Positions 51,349-58,486 of a stretch of DNA of 64,000 nt are shown here, in pieces. The position numbers and the translations under genes are program-made. The stretch covers positions 6,555,215 through 6,619,214 of the forward strand of contig NZ_CP029562.1 in assembly GCF_004136315.1 (NCBI RefSeq), in the 5' to 3' direction. The notes under the pieces were generated by a model that worked only from the letters and a program-made list of their open reading frames with translations, was not told the origin of the DNA and did no database searches. Every line of letters starts with the position of its first letter. The stretch's first letter is position 1. The stretch comes from Mesorhizobium sp. Pch-S (GTDB lineage Bacteria; Pseudomonadota; Alphaproteobacteria; Rhizobiales; Rhizobiaceae).

Positions 51349-51768
51349 ATGCACACCATGGATTTCGATGACAGACCAGAGTTTGCGAAACGCTTGGAGC
51401 AGGCGAGGACTCAGCGAGGCTTTCGCTCAGCCAAGGAAGCCGCTCGCTTCTTTGGCTGGACATATGAAACGTACATTCAACACGAGCAAGGAATTCGCGG
51501 CATCAGCCGAGCTGCGGCCAGATATGCTGAAGCCTTTCGCGTCAGCGAGGGCTGGCTGCTAACCGGGGAAGGATCTGGCGGCCCGGCACCAAAAGTAAGC
51601 GGTGAAACTGCTGTAAAGGACCTTCTGCGCAGCATCGATAAATTGCCGGAAGCAGCAATCAATCCGCTTTGGCGCTTGATTAGTGGATATCTGGAAGACG
51701 CCGCGCGATCAGAACCAAACCCTGATCGGGATTATATTGAACGCGCCAATCTCCACCGTGCAGAGTAG
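51349..51768 (+). CDS. Phage repressor (CI-like, XRE HTH)
   Basis: A 139-residue regulator from ATG 51349 (ATG 51358 also possible). An XRE domain (FAKRLEQARTQRGFRSAKEA, ARFFGWTYETYIQHEQGIRG) is followed by SRAAARYAEAFRVSEGWLLTG, typical of phage repressors, and a short C-terminal helical part. The S24 autoprotease domain is absent, so induction would not be by RecA-stimulated self-cleavage. No ribosome site precedes the start: the gene abuts ATGCA operator repeats, suggesting a leaderless message like lambda cI. Confidence 0.85.
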   Translation: MHTMDFDDRPEFAKRLEQARTQRGFRSAKEAARFFGWTYETYIQHEQGIRGISRAAARYAEAFRVSEGWLLTGEGSGGPAPKVSGETAVKDLLRSIDKLPEAAINPLWRLISGYLEDAARSEPNPDRDYIERANLHRAE

Positions 51769-51913
51769 CCATCATTACGGCAACTTCCGCAATCACTCGC
51801 TTAATGCGCATCTCCGGATCAATAGGCGGTCCGGCCCCTACCGAATTTCGGATTCCTGCAATGATTTCTTCATTTCGCATGCGCTGCGGTTTAGCTACGT
51901 ACTTAATCGCCAT
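51680..51913 (-). CDS. Small protein antisense to the repressor 3' end
   Basis: A 77-residue protein; the segment RVIAEVAVMMATLHGGDWRV then QYNPDQGLVLIARR is well formed and similar ones recur in rhizobial genomes as I recall. Its last 89 bp overlap the end of the repressor gene on the other strand. Function unknown. Confidence 0.6.
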   Translation of the reverse strand: MAIKYVAKPQRMRNEEIIAGIRNSVGAGPPIDPEMRIKRVIAEVAVMMATLHGGDWRVQYNPDQGLVLIARRLPDIH

Positions 51914-52085
51914 TCCCTGCCCCTCGCCTCAAGGAGTCTCATTAGAAGGCCCTACTACGAAGCAATTCCTTAGACGGTTGTCAAGAACGAAGAGAGAACA
52001 TTGCTTCCCTCTTGTGGGCTACGGAAGAAAGGTGAACATTACCAGGAGGTGGGCTGCCTGTGCGGCGTTGCCGAGGGAGAGCAGA

Positions 52086-52544
52086 ATGATTTCAAGAGTT
52101 CCACGATGGGTTATGTGGATCGCTCCTATTGCCTTTGACTTCGCCGTAGCGGCTATAATCATTTGGTTTTTAGGGCAGTTAAGCGGGCTAGAATATTGGC
52201 CTGGAACGATCGTCCTATTCGCTACAATCGTAGCCCTCCAGTTTGTGGCCGCATTGTACGGGGCGATAAAGCATTGGATTCTGTTTTTGATTTTTGACCG
52301 TGAGCGGGTTGCGCGCCATTTCAATAGAGCGCTGTACGAAAAAGAGATGCCTAGGGCTTTCCCGTTCGAAGACACAATGGAATATCTCGCTAGAGTTCAA
52401 TCTGACGAAGACTCGTCTATGCCGCAACGACTGAATGCGTCATTTACTATGGGTGAGATGAGTGGGGTAAAGGCACTGAAGCCACTGACTTCATACCTGA
52501 TGATCCTTTTTAGCTTCGACCGAGCACTCAGACGGTACGACTAA
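52086..52544 (+). CDS. Membrane protein in the immunity region, superinfection-exclusion candidate
   Basis: A 152-residue protein from ATG 52086 (GGGAGAG upstream); the frame is open further 5' but not protein-like. Two transmembrane helices (WIAPIAFDFAVAAIIIWFLG and TIVLFATIVALQFVAALYGA) are followed by an 85-residue cytosolic tail. It lies between repressor and early operon and has its own terminator, so it is probably expressed in the lysogen. Role inferred from position. Confidence 0.65.
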   Translation: MISRVPRWVMWIAPIAFDFAVAAIIIWFLGQLSGLEYWPGTIVLFATIVALQFVAALYGAIKHWILFLIFDRERVARHFNRALYEKEMPRAFPFEDTMEYLARVQSDEDSSMPQRLNASFTMGEMSGVKALKPLTSYLMILFSFDRALRRYD

Positions 52545-52569
52545 AGTCTCCCGCAATCTCCCGGAGCCC

Positions 52570-52592
52570 AGCCCGCCTCGCGCGGGCTTTTT
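52570..52592 (+). terminator. Rho-independent terminator
   Basis: Perfect 7-bp stem AGCCCGC / GCGGGCT with a five-base loop and TTTTT, 26 bp after the membrane protein gene. It should insulate the repressor-side transcript from the early rightward operon. Confidence 0.9.
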
Positions 52593-52636
52593 CATGCGCG
52601 AGATTCGCACGCAGCGGGCAGCCGCACAAAAAATAG

Positions 52637-52687
52637 TATGCCTTTCGCATATTTTTTGTTGACCCCTCAATGTGCATTATGCATACT
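52637..52687 (+). promoter_or_regulatory. Early rightward promoter with operators
   Basis: -35 TTGACC (52659-52664), 17-bp spacer, -10 CATACT (52682-52687). Operator TGTGCATTATGCATAC (52671-52686) sits in the same register as in the leftward promoter. A second palindrome TATGC-N5-GCATA (52637-52651) lies just upstream. This should drive the recombination/integration operon under repressor control. Confidence 0.75.
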
Positions 52688-52716
52688 GCTCTCATCCTGA
52701 AACGGGAGAGAGACAA

Positions 52717-52983
52717 ATGGCCCGCATCGCTTACTGCACCACCATCCGCGATGAACTGCTGAACATCGACGTTCTGCCAGACTTCGAATGTGAGGTTGTC
52801 GTTAGCGTCGAGCGCGACGGCTACATCGCGATTGATGCGGTCTACCGCGATGGCAAAAGCCTCGCTTTCGGCACTGAGTTCACCAAGTCGGTCGCGGCTG
52901 ATGTCGCCAATCATGCCGAAATCGACCTGAACACCCCGGGCAATTTCTACCGTGAGCAGGCTTTGGCGAAGGAGGCGGCCTAA
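52717..52983 (+). CDS. Hypothetical phage protein, first of the rightward operon
   Basis: An 88-residue acidic protein from ATG 52717 with GGGAGAGAG upstream. Alternating strands (CEVVVSVERDGYIAIDAVYR) and an acidic helical tail. First gene under the rightward early promoter. No family recognised. Confidence 0.7.
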   Translation: MARIAYCTTIRDELLNIDVLPDFECEVVVSVERDGYIAIDAVYRDGKSLAFGTEFTKSVAADVANHAEIDLNTPGNFYREQALAKEAA

Positions 52984-53084
52984 TGCCACTCCTAGACCTC
53001 ACCACAACATACCTAGCCCAACACCCTTGGCGGACCTGCCTTTTGCTGTGCCCCGCGATCTTGGCCGTGTTCAAGCTCTTCTAA
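52983..53084 (+). CDS. 33-residue hydrophobic peptide
   Basis: ATG 52983 overlaps the preceding stop (TAATG) and has AAGGAGG at good distance. The peptide is mostly hydrophobic (WRTCLLLCPAILAVFKLF), enough for one membrane helix. Function unknown. Confidence 0.55.
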   Translation: MPLLDLTTTYLAQHPWRTCLLLCPAILAVFKLF

Positions 53085-53097
53085 CCCCGAGGACAAC

Positions 53098-53831
53098 ATG
53101 AAAATCGACAAGCTCACCCCAGAGCAGGAAGCTCAAATCCCGGTCATCCGTGATGAATTCCTGCGCCTTGGTCTCTCCGCCGAGCCGGCAGATTTCGAAG
53201 CCGCTGAACAGGCAGTTAAAGACGCCTACGTGGTCGCCGGTCTTCAGCCTCCGAAGCTGTTCATTCGTCTCGCCTCGCCGCGTGAAGGCGCCATAGCCGC
53301 CGCGATCCTCAAGAACACGAGACTTGGCGAAAAAGTCGGGGCTCAGGTCGGGGATCAGGTCAGGGCTCAGGTCGGGGCTGCTTTCTACAGCCAGCATGAA
53401 GCCGGGTTTCTGTCGTTCTATGCCTACTTTGCAAAAGCGTGTGGCCTGGAATGCGCTCAGAAACTAGAGCCCCTGACCCGCATTGCAGCACACTGCGGAT
53501 GGGTCTGGTTCTTCGCTGGCGCGGCAATCATCACGGACCGTCCGCGCATTCTACGCCGCGACGACCAGAACCGCTTGCATTGCGAGGACGGGCCGTCGGC
53601 CACAGCGAAAGCGGCCACAATCATATTCTCGGCAGTCATGGCGTCACGGTCATGGAGCGCACCCACAACGGCATGCGCGTTCTTCACGCGATCCTGCTGG
53701 AACCGGTCCCGCTCAAGCAGTCTGCGGGCGCTCCGCACCAGGAACAGACCGTCGAACCGGGCGAGTACTTCATCACCAACAACGTTGAGTACAACCCCTT
53801 CCTCGAACAAGCCCGCCGCGTCGCGGACTGA
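53098..53831 (+). pseudogene. DUF6745-like gene with internal frameshift
   Basis: The frame from ATG 53098 encodes a DUF6745-like start (MKIDKLTPEQEAQIPVIRDE), a QVGx repeat tract, GFLSFYAYFAKACGLE and RDDQNRLHCEDGP, then turns into nonsense. A -1 shift near 53595 restores VGHSESGHNHILGSHGVTVM and continues to a stop at 53831 through EPGEYFITNNVEYNPFLEQA. The combined product is about 244 residues. The small gene at 53875 has its own ribosome site, so the long fused frame is not one protein. Sequencing error or real decay. Confidence 0.65.
53335..53382 (+). repeat. Four 12-bp tandem repeats within the DUF6745-like gene
   Basis: Units GTCGGGGCTCAG, GTCGGGGATCAG, GTCAGGGCTCAG, GTCGGGGCTGCT encode V-G/R-A/D-Q tetrapeptides. 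Being a multiple of three, copy-number change keeps the frame. Similar tetrapeptide tracts of variable length occur in this family. Confidence 0.75.
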
Positions 53832-53838
53832 TCGGCAC

Positions 53839-53860
53839 CGGGGAGCGCAAATGCTCCCCG
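53839..53860 (+). other. Intercistronic hairpin
   Basis: Perfect 8-bp inverted repeat CGGGGAGC-GCAAAT-GCTCCCCG between the DUF6745-like gene and the next small gene. No T-run, so more likely an RNA-stability or processing element than a terminator. Confidence 0.5.
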
Positions 53861-53874
53861 CGCTGGAGGCAAAC

Positions 53875-54018
53875 ATGTCGCCTTCCATCTACCAACACTA
53901 CCCGACCGAGACGCTTGAACGCTGGATGGCCGCATGCGCGCGAGCAAACCAGCACGCCGAAGCCGAGACCATCCGGCAGATCATTTCAACCCGAGCAGCA
54001 CGTGAGGAAGCGGCATGA
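53875..54018 (+). CDS. 47-residue phage protein
   Basis: ATG 53875 is preceded by GGAGG. Helical (YPTETLERWMAACARANQHA) and Ala/Glu-rich. Shares the reading frame of the upstream DUF6745-like gene by chance or by deletion. Function unknown. Confidence 0.6.
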   Translation: MSPSIYQHYPTETLERWMAACARANQHAEAETIRQIISTRAAREEAA

Positions 54019-54185
54019 GCCTGGATGCTTACCGTCTCCTGTTGGATGCCATGGAATACCGCCGTCGCGCGTACTCGACACTGCGCACCGGTCTTCCCGG
54101 CAGGATCATCCATTTCAAGGGCTACATGCGCCAAGCGATCAGCAAGTGGCAGCAGTACGCCGAATTGCGAAGGGCAGGACAGTGA
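54015..54185 (+). CDS. 56-residue basic phage protein
   Basis: ATG 54015 overlaps the preceding stop (ATGA), and its stop overlaps the GTG of the Rad52-like gene. Basic and aromatic-rich (MEYRRRAYSTLRTGLPGR, FKGYMRQAISKWQQYAEL). Possibly a recombination accessory; unknown. Confidence 0.6.
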   Translation: MSLDAYRLLLDAMEYRRRAYSTLRTGLPGRIIHFKGYMRQAISKWQQYAELRRAGQ

Positions 54186-54928
54186 CCGACGAGCCCACGA
54201 AGAAAATCCACCTCGCCCAACTCAAGACGCCATTCGAACCGGACCGCGTTAGCTGGCGTGTCGGCAAGGTCTCTGGTGACAAGAAGAAAGGCATGGCCCT
54301 AGCCTACATCGACGCCCGCGACGTTATGCAGCGCCTTGATGAAGTCTGCGGCCCCGAGAACTGGCAGTGCGATTATCCGCACGCAGGTCAGAAGACCGTC
54401 TGCCGGATCGGTATTCGCATTGATGGCGAATGGATCTGGAAATCCAACGGCGCTGGCGACACTGACATTGAGAGCGAGAAAGGCGCTCTTTCCGATGCCT
54501 TTAAGCGGGCAGCAGTCCTGTGGGGCATCGGCCAATATCTCTACGATCTGGACGCCCCATGGGTGACGCTCGACACACGCACCGGCAATGACGGCAAAAC
54601 ATACGTTAACGGCATCGCGAAGCACGAGTACACCCGGCTTCACAAGCTCGTAGGCGGCCAGAGCAGCAGTCAGCTTCGCAAGGACGACGCCTGGACAAGT
54701 TTCCAGAACGACTTGCTTGGTTGCGAGACGGTTCTTGCCGTTGAGAACCTTTTCCGGGAGTTGCGCCGCGAAGGATGGGCAAATTCGTGGCTGCAAGAAG
54801 CCATTGACGCCTGCGCAGCTCGCAAACAAGCGATCATTGAGGCGCTGGACGACGAAGACCTGTCGAGGCTCCCACTCAATGACGCCTTACGCGCCTCCCT
54901 CGCTCAACACCCACTCAATGGAGGCTGA
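54182..54928 (+). CDS. Rad52/Rad22-family single-strand annealing protein
   Basis: A 248-residue protein starting at GTG 54182 (overlap GTGA with the previous stop). The Rad52 core is clear: AYIDARDVMQRLDEVCGPEN, the WQCDYP strand, SNGAGDTDIESEKGALSDAF and KRAAVLWGIGQYLYDLD. The C-terminal ~80 residues are a separate helical part. Anneals single strands during phage recombination; no partner exonuclease such as YqaJ or lambda Exo is obvious nearby, although the 55200 gene could be an accessory. Confidence 0.9.
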   Translation: MTDEPTKKIHLAQLKTPFEPDRVSWRVGKVSGDKKKGMALAYIDARDVMQRLDEVCGPENWQCDYPHAGQKTVCRIGIRIDGEWIWKSNGAGDTDIESEKGALSDAFKRAAVLWGIGQYLYDLDAPWVTLDTRTGNDGKTYVNGIAKHEYTRLHKLVGGQSSSQLRKDDAWTSFQNDLLGCETVLAVENLFRELRREGWANSWLQEAIDACAARKQAIIEALDDEDLSRLPLNDALRASLAQHPLNGG

Positions 54929-54929
54929 C

Positions 54930-55187
54930 ATGGCCTACGAACTTCGCGAGGGCCAAGGCTCTCTGTTTCGCAACGACAAGCGCGAAGGCGACAAACAGCC
55001 CCACGCGCGCGGCGAAGCTCTCATTGATGGCGTCCTCTACGAGGTAGCAGCTTGGACCAAGGAGGGCCGCAAGGGCAAGTTCCAGAGCCTTTCTTTCAAA
55101 CCGAAGCAGGACCGCGCGAGGCCGCAGCCGGAGCCCGAAGACCGCACGAGCTACGGCACCCCCAACGAAGACGATCTTCCATTCTAA
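54930..55187 (+). CDS. DUF736-like small protein
   Basis: An 85-residue protein from ATG 54930 (GGAGG upstream). The segments GSLFRNDKREGDKQPHARGE and VLYEVAAWTKEGRKGKFQSL follow DUF736, a small beta protein often encoded near replication genes in alphaproteobacterial mobile elements. C-terminal tail acidic (TPNEDDLPF), reminiscent of ssDNA-binding protein tails. Confidence 0.7.
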   Translation: MAYELREGQGSLFRNDKREGDKQPHARGEALIDGVLYEVAAWTKEGRKGKFQSLSFKPKQDRARPQPEPEDRTSYGTPNEDDLPF

Positions 55188-55199
55188 ACGAGGACATTC

Positions 55200-55538
55200 A
55201 TGCGCTTTCTTATCCGAGACGAAACGGTACATGCGGCTTTCGATATGTTGGAAAGCCATGCGCAGCCGGCAGCAGCGGCAAAGGCCATGCGCGAGCGTCG
55301 CGAAGACGAACGCAAGGCTACCAAGGCTCGTGCCTTCCTCAAGGCTACTGGCAGCGTAGCCGAGCGAGATGCGAATTCCATTCTTGACGAGGAATACCGC
55401 CAAGCCTGCGAGCGCTTCTATGCCGCCGTCGAGGCAGACGAAGAATTCCGCAATCAGCGCAGCAAGTGCGAAGCCATCATTGAGGCTTGGCGCACCTGCC
55501 AGTCCAATTTCCGGGCAATGGGAAAGGTCGCAGCGTGA
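55200..55538 (+). CDS. Helical phage protein next to Rad52-like gene
   Basis: A 112-residue, strongly helical and charged protein (AAAAKAMRERREDERKATKA, ILDEEYRQACERFYAAVEAD). Similar proteins sit beside phage recombinases in alphaproteobacteria; function unknown. Its stop overlaps the next GTG start. Confidence 0.65.
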   Translation: MRFLIRDETVHAAFDMLESHAQPAAAAKAMRERREDERKATKARAFLKATGSVAERDANSILDEEYRQACERFYAAVEADEEFRNQRSKCEAIIEAWRTCQSNFRAMGKVAA

Positions 55539-55741
55539 TCTCCCTCCGCGACATCCGACACCTACTCGAGACCTGGGCAAGCTGGAGAAACAAACAGCGC
55601 CTCTACCGCGCCTATCCAGAGCTTGAGGAAATCGACCGCAAGCGCGCTGAACACCGCAAGTCTCACAAGCGAGGCGTAGCCGTCTTGGATCGCAGGGCAC
55701 GTGTCATCATGACCGAGGCTTTGCGGGAGGGGCGGCACTGA
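55535..55741 (+). CDS. Small basic phage protein
   Basis: A 68-residue protein from GTG 55535, overlapping the previous stop. Very basic and helical (LYRAYPELEEIDRKRAEHRK). One-base overlap with the next start. Function unknown. Confidence 0.6.
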   Translation: MISLRDIRHLLETWASWRNKQRLYRAYPELEEIDRKRAEHRKSHKRGVAVLDRRARVIMTEALREGRH

Positions 55742-56112
55742 TGGGCGCTATCTCTTCAAAGCTCCGCGCTAGCGCAAAGGGCCAAGCCTGCACTCTGGCG
55801 ATCCCGCACGTGTGCAACCACGATCCTGAAACGGTCGTGCTGTGCCATGCCCCAAGCGAATTCAAAGGCATGGGCAACAAGTCTCACGACTTCCACGCCG
55901 CCTTTGGCTGCTTCGAATGCCACACGACGCTTGATCAGCATCGCTTACAGAACTGGGAAGAGTGCTTCTACTGGCTTCGGGGCATCCAGCGGACACAAGC
56001 CTACTGGTTCGAAAAGGGCTTGATGGTCGTGCCGGTCGATGCCCCGTGTCCCAAACAATCCACCAAGATCTTGCCGCGTCGTCACCCACTCACTGGAGCG
56101 GTCATCGCATGA
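55741..56112 (+). CDS. DUF1364-type putative nuclease
   Basis: A 123-residue protein. SSKLRASAKGQACTLAIPHV followed by CNHDPETVVLCHAP and AAFGCFECHTTLDQHR gives the Cys/His set of DUF1364, a family regarded as HNH-like nucleases, common in lambdoid recombination regions. Metal ligands look complete. Role in phage DNA processing inferred. Confidence 0.8.
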   Translation: MGAISSKLRASAKGQACTLAIPHVCNHDPETVVLCHAPSEFKGMGNKSHDFHAAFGCFECHTTLDQHRLQNWEECFYWLRGIQRTQAYWFEKGLMVVPVDAPCPKQSTKILPRRHPLTGAVIA

Positions 56113-56597
56113 CACCCGAAACCTGCAACTCTCCTGAAACAGAAGAAGCTCAGGCGGTGAACGTCGCGCTCGCACCCTGCCCGTTTTGTGGCGGTACGAA
56201 ACTACATACGCATAACCACTTTGTGCATTGCGATGAGTGCTTCGCGGATGGCCCTGAGTTCGACCATCGAGACGGGGCGGATTGCCGAACCCAAGCCATC
56301 GCCGCATGGAACCGCCGTGCCGCTCCCGCCCTCCCGCAAGACGTAGCGGCCCTGGTGGAGCGGCTGCGCGCCTATCCGCGCGATCGCAACGGCAACTTCG
56401 ACATCCTGTCCTACACCCTGACCGGTGAAGAGGCCGCCTCCCTCATCCTCTCCCAATCCTCCACCATCGCAAGCGCGCGAGAGGTTATTGATCAGATCGC
56501 GGAAGGATCAATCGACGTTTCAGCGACTGCCATCATTGTCGGCTGGCCAACGGCTCGTACCGTTCTCGACGCCGCCCGAGACTGGAAGGAGCGCTGA
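56109..56597 (+). CDS. Lar-like zinc-ribbon protein (restriction alleviation family)
   Basis: A 162-residue protein from ATG 56109 (ATGA overlap). The N-terminal module PCPFCGGTKLHTHNHFVHC, CDECFADGP and IAAWNRR is the Lar-type zinc ribbon known from Rac prophage restriction alleviation protein. The C-terminal ~90 residues are unrelated and helical. Possible anti-restriction role; the family is broad and often of unknown function. Confidence 0.75.
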   Translation: MTPETCNSPETEEAQAVNVALAPCPFCGGTKLHTHNHFVHCDECFADGPEFDHRDGADCRTQAIAAWNRRAAPALPQDVAALVERLRAYPRDRNGNFDILSYTLTGEEAASLILSQSSTIASAREVIDQIAEGSIDVSATAIIVGWPTARTVLDAARDWKER

Positions 56598-56599
56598 CA

Positions 56600-56977
56600 A
56601 TGGCACACCTTTGGGAAGTCGATCACCCTTATTACATGACCGAAGGCAATTACTTTTCGAACGATTGCCACACCAAATATGCAACCTGGGACGGGTTCTT
56701 AGCTGAATTTGGCGACAGCGATATCGACTACAACTGGTTTGTTCGCTGGGACTGGCTTGAGGGAGAAGACTGGAACGCCGGTACGTATCGCGGTGACGAC
56801 TACTATCGCCATGCGCGCTTCATGTTCCAGTTGATTGGCCAGCGGAAGGCAAAGCTTCTGTCCTTTGAAGTGGCCGTTTGCCGAGCTGATGAACCCGCAA
56901 TTCTCGAATTTCTAAAACCACGATGGGACTACATGAAACTCATGTGGGAACCGATTTCTGAGGGGTCCGCACAATGA
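56600..56977 (+). CDS. Hypothetical phage protein
   Basis: A 125-residue acidic protein, strikingly rich in Trp, Tyr and Asp (YNWFVRWDWLEGEDWNAG). Overlaps the next gene by 4 bp. An acidic surface could mimic DNA, but there is no family match I can name. Confidence 0.65.
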   Translation: MAHLWEVDHPYYMTEGNYFSNDCHTKYATWDGFLAEFGDSDIDYNWFVRWDWLEGEDWNAGTYRGDDYYRHARFMFQLIGQRKAKLLSFEVAVCRADEPAILEFLKPRWDYMKLMWEPISEGSAQ

Positions 56978-57219
56978 CAGGGACAGTGAAGGCGCTGACC
57001 GAAGCGCAACTGCGCGCATTGAAGGCCATGCCGTTTTCGTTCGCCACCTGGGGCGGAAAGCTGCAAACCCGCCTCCCGGACGGCGTAACTCGCCCAACCC
57101 TTCGCATCCTTCAAAAGAACGGCCTCGCCAGGACAGAGCGCGATCGCGCGGTCTGGAAATGGTCAATCACAGAAGCCGGGCGTGCGGCTCTCGCACAAGA
57201 GGAGCAGAAGCATGGTTGA
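56974..57219 (+). CDS. Winged-helix-like small protein
   Basis: An 81-residue basic protein with a marR-like pattern: LTEAQLRALKAM, TRPTLRILQKNGLARTERD and WSITEAGRAALAQEE. Probably DNA binding. Overlaps the next gene by 8 bp. Confidence 0.65.
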   Translation: MTGTVKALTEAQLRALKAMPFSFATWGGKLQTRLPDGVTRPTLRILQKNGLARTERDRAVWKWSITEAGRAALAQEEQKHG

Positions 57220-58267
57220 TCGTTATCACATCACTGGTTGGAACAACGAACAAATCGAAACCCAGGCCGAGGATGGCGAATGGGTTCGCTATGCGGATCA
57301 CGTCTCAGCCCTCACGGCTTCCGCCAGTGAGCCGATGACAGAGCAAGAGCGTCATCTACTCTTGCGGATGTTGTCGGCGTTCGAACAGAGCCACGTTGGG
57401 CAAAAGGCGTCGGTTGAGCTTGCCCACGAACTTCGCGCCGCGAATAGGCTGATAGCTCGCCTCACCGCTGCCTCCCCCGTCCCCGCCAGTGAGCCGGAAC
57501 CGGTGGCGTTCAGGGTTGTTGCCGAACCGAACTTGCCGTGGTCGTTCTACCGAAAGCGGGAAGAAGCCGAGCAGGCCGCAAAGAACCTGCTGATGTATCG
57601 CAAAGGCTGCACCAGCGCGCGCGTTGAACCCCTCTACGCCAACCCCGTCCCCACACCACCGCTTGATGTTAACGAACTGCCATCCGGTGCAACTCAACCG
57701 TCTTTGACTATCGCAAATTATAGCCAAGCCACACCAGACGGGGCGGTGAAAGCCTGCCAAATCTGCGGCGGACCTCACGACAACGATATGCTGTCAGACA
57801 TATGTCAGGACTGCGAGTCATCTGCACCGTGGAGGAACGACGCCCTATCCGCCGCCCTCGAAACACCGTGGCAAAAGCCGGGAAGAGCCGCACAAGCACA
57901 GGCCGGAGAGAAACCGGACTTCCCTGCGGATGAGCAATCAGGCGAGACCAGCCACGGCGCGGCGGGTTTTGAAGCGGCATGGTCGAATTGGTGGAAGGAC
58001 ATAGAGCCGTCTCGATATTCCATGAAGGAAGGCATTGCATCGGATGCGTTTCGTGCCGGGTGGGAAGCTGCCCATCCGGCTGATGGATGGCGGAAACTGC
58101 ACGGCCCATATGGATACCCCATCAAGCCGCATGGACTGAACGAAGAACACTGGTTTCTGGCTCTCCAGCCGTCCAGTGCAAAGGATGAGACCAGCGTTCC
58201 GTTATTCACCAAAGATGAGCAGGCTCTTGGTCCCGCCGCCCCAGCCGCCAAACCGGAGGGCGAGTGA
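57212..58267 (+). CDS. Modular hypothetical phage protein
   Basis: A 351-residue protein from ATG 57212 (AGGAG upstream). Mosaic look: an N-terminal part with QERHLLLRMLSAFEQSHVGQ, a SASEPEPVAFRVV linker, a zinc-like knuckle ACQICGGPHDNDMLSDICQD, then GAAGFEAAWSNWWKDIEPSR and AFRAGWEAAHPADGW, segments that recur in small Rhizobiales phage proteins. Probably a fusion of several modules. Function unknown. Confidence 0.65.
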   Translation: MVDRYHITGWNNEQIETQAEDGEWVRYADHVSALTASASEPMTEQERHLLLRMLSAFEQSHVGQKASVELAHELRAANRLIARLTAASPVPASEPEPVAFRVVAEPNLPWSFYRKREEAEQAAKNLLMYRKGCTSARVEPLYANPVPTPPLDVNELPSGATQPSLTIANYSQATPDGAVKACQICGGPHDNDMLSDICQDCESSAPWRNDALSAALETPWQKPGRAAQAQAGEKPDFPADEQSGETSHGAAGFEAAWSNWWKDIEPSRYSMKEGIASDAFRAGWEAAHPADGWRKLHGPYGYPIKPHGLNEEHWFLALQPSSAKDETSVPLFTKDEQALGPAAPAAKPEGE

Positions 58268-58268
58268 G

Positions 58269-58400
58269 ATGGCGAAGCCACAAAATTCAGACGAATTCGA
58301 CGCGCTCGTAAAGAGAGCCGTTGCGCGCTACAAGGCATTGTCTCCAGAGAGAAGAAGGCACACGACGAAGCTCAGCGGGCTTCGTGGGTTCGCGGCATGA
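58269..58400 (+). CDS. 43-residue phage protein
   Basis: ATG 58269 directly follows the previous stop. Basic, helical (FDALVKRAVARYKALSPERR). Its stop overlaps the next start (ATGA). Function unknown. Confidence 0.55.
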   Translation: MAKPQNSDEFDALVKRAVARYKALSPERRRHTTKLSGLRGFAA

Positions 58401-58486
58401 CATCCCGTTGCGAACACGACGTTGTCGATTTCGAACAATGCCAAGAATGCCGCCGCGAAGCCCTCAAAGCGGAGGATGGGCGATGA
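58397..58486 (+). CDS. 29-residue Cys/His micro-protein
   Basis: ATG 58397 and the stop at 58484-58486 overlap both neighbours. The peptide carries C-x-H and C-x2-C (SRCEHDVVDFEQCQECRREA), enough for a zinc knuckle. Very small; supported by coupling on both sides. Confidence 0.5.
   Translation: MTSRCEHDVVDFEQCQECRREALKAEDGR

Noticed and set aside
53098..54018. A single 306-residue protein
   Set aside because: The middle third (after CEDGP) is nonsense-like, and an internal ATG at 53875 with GGAGG starts a separate coupled gene.
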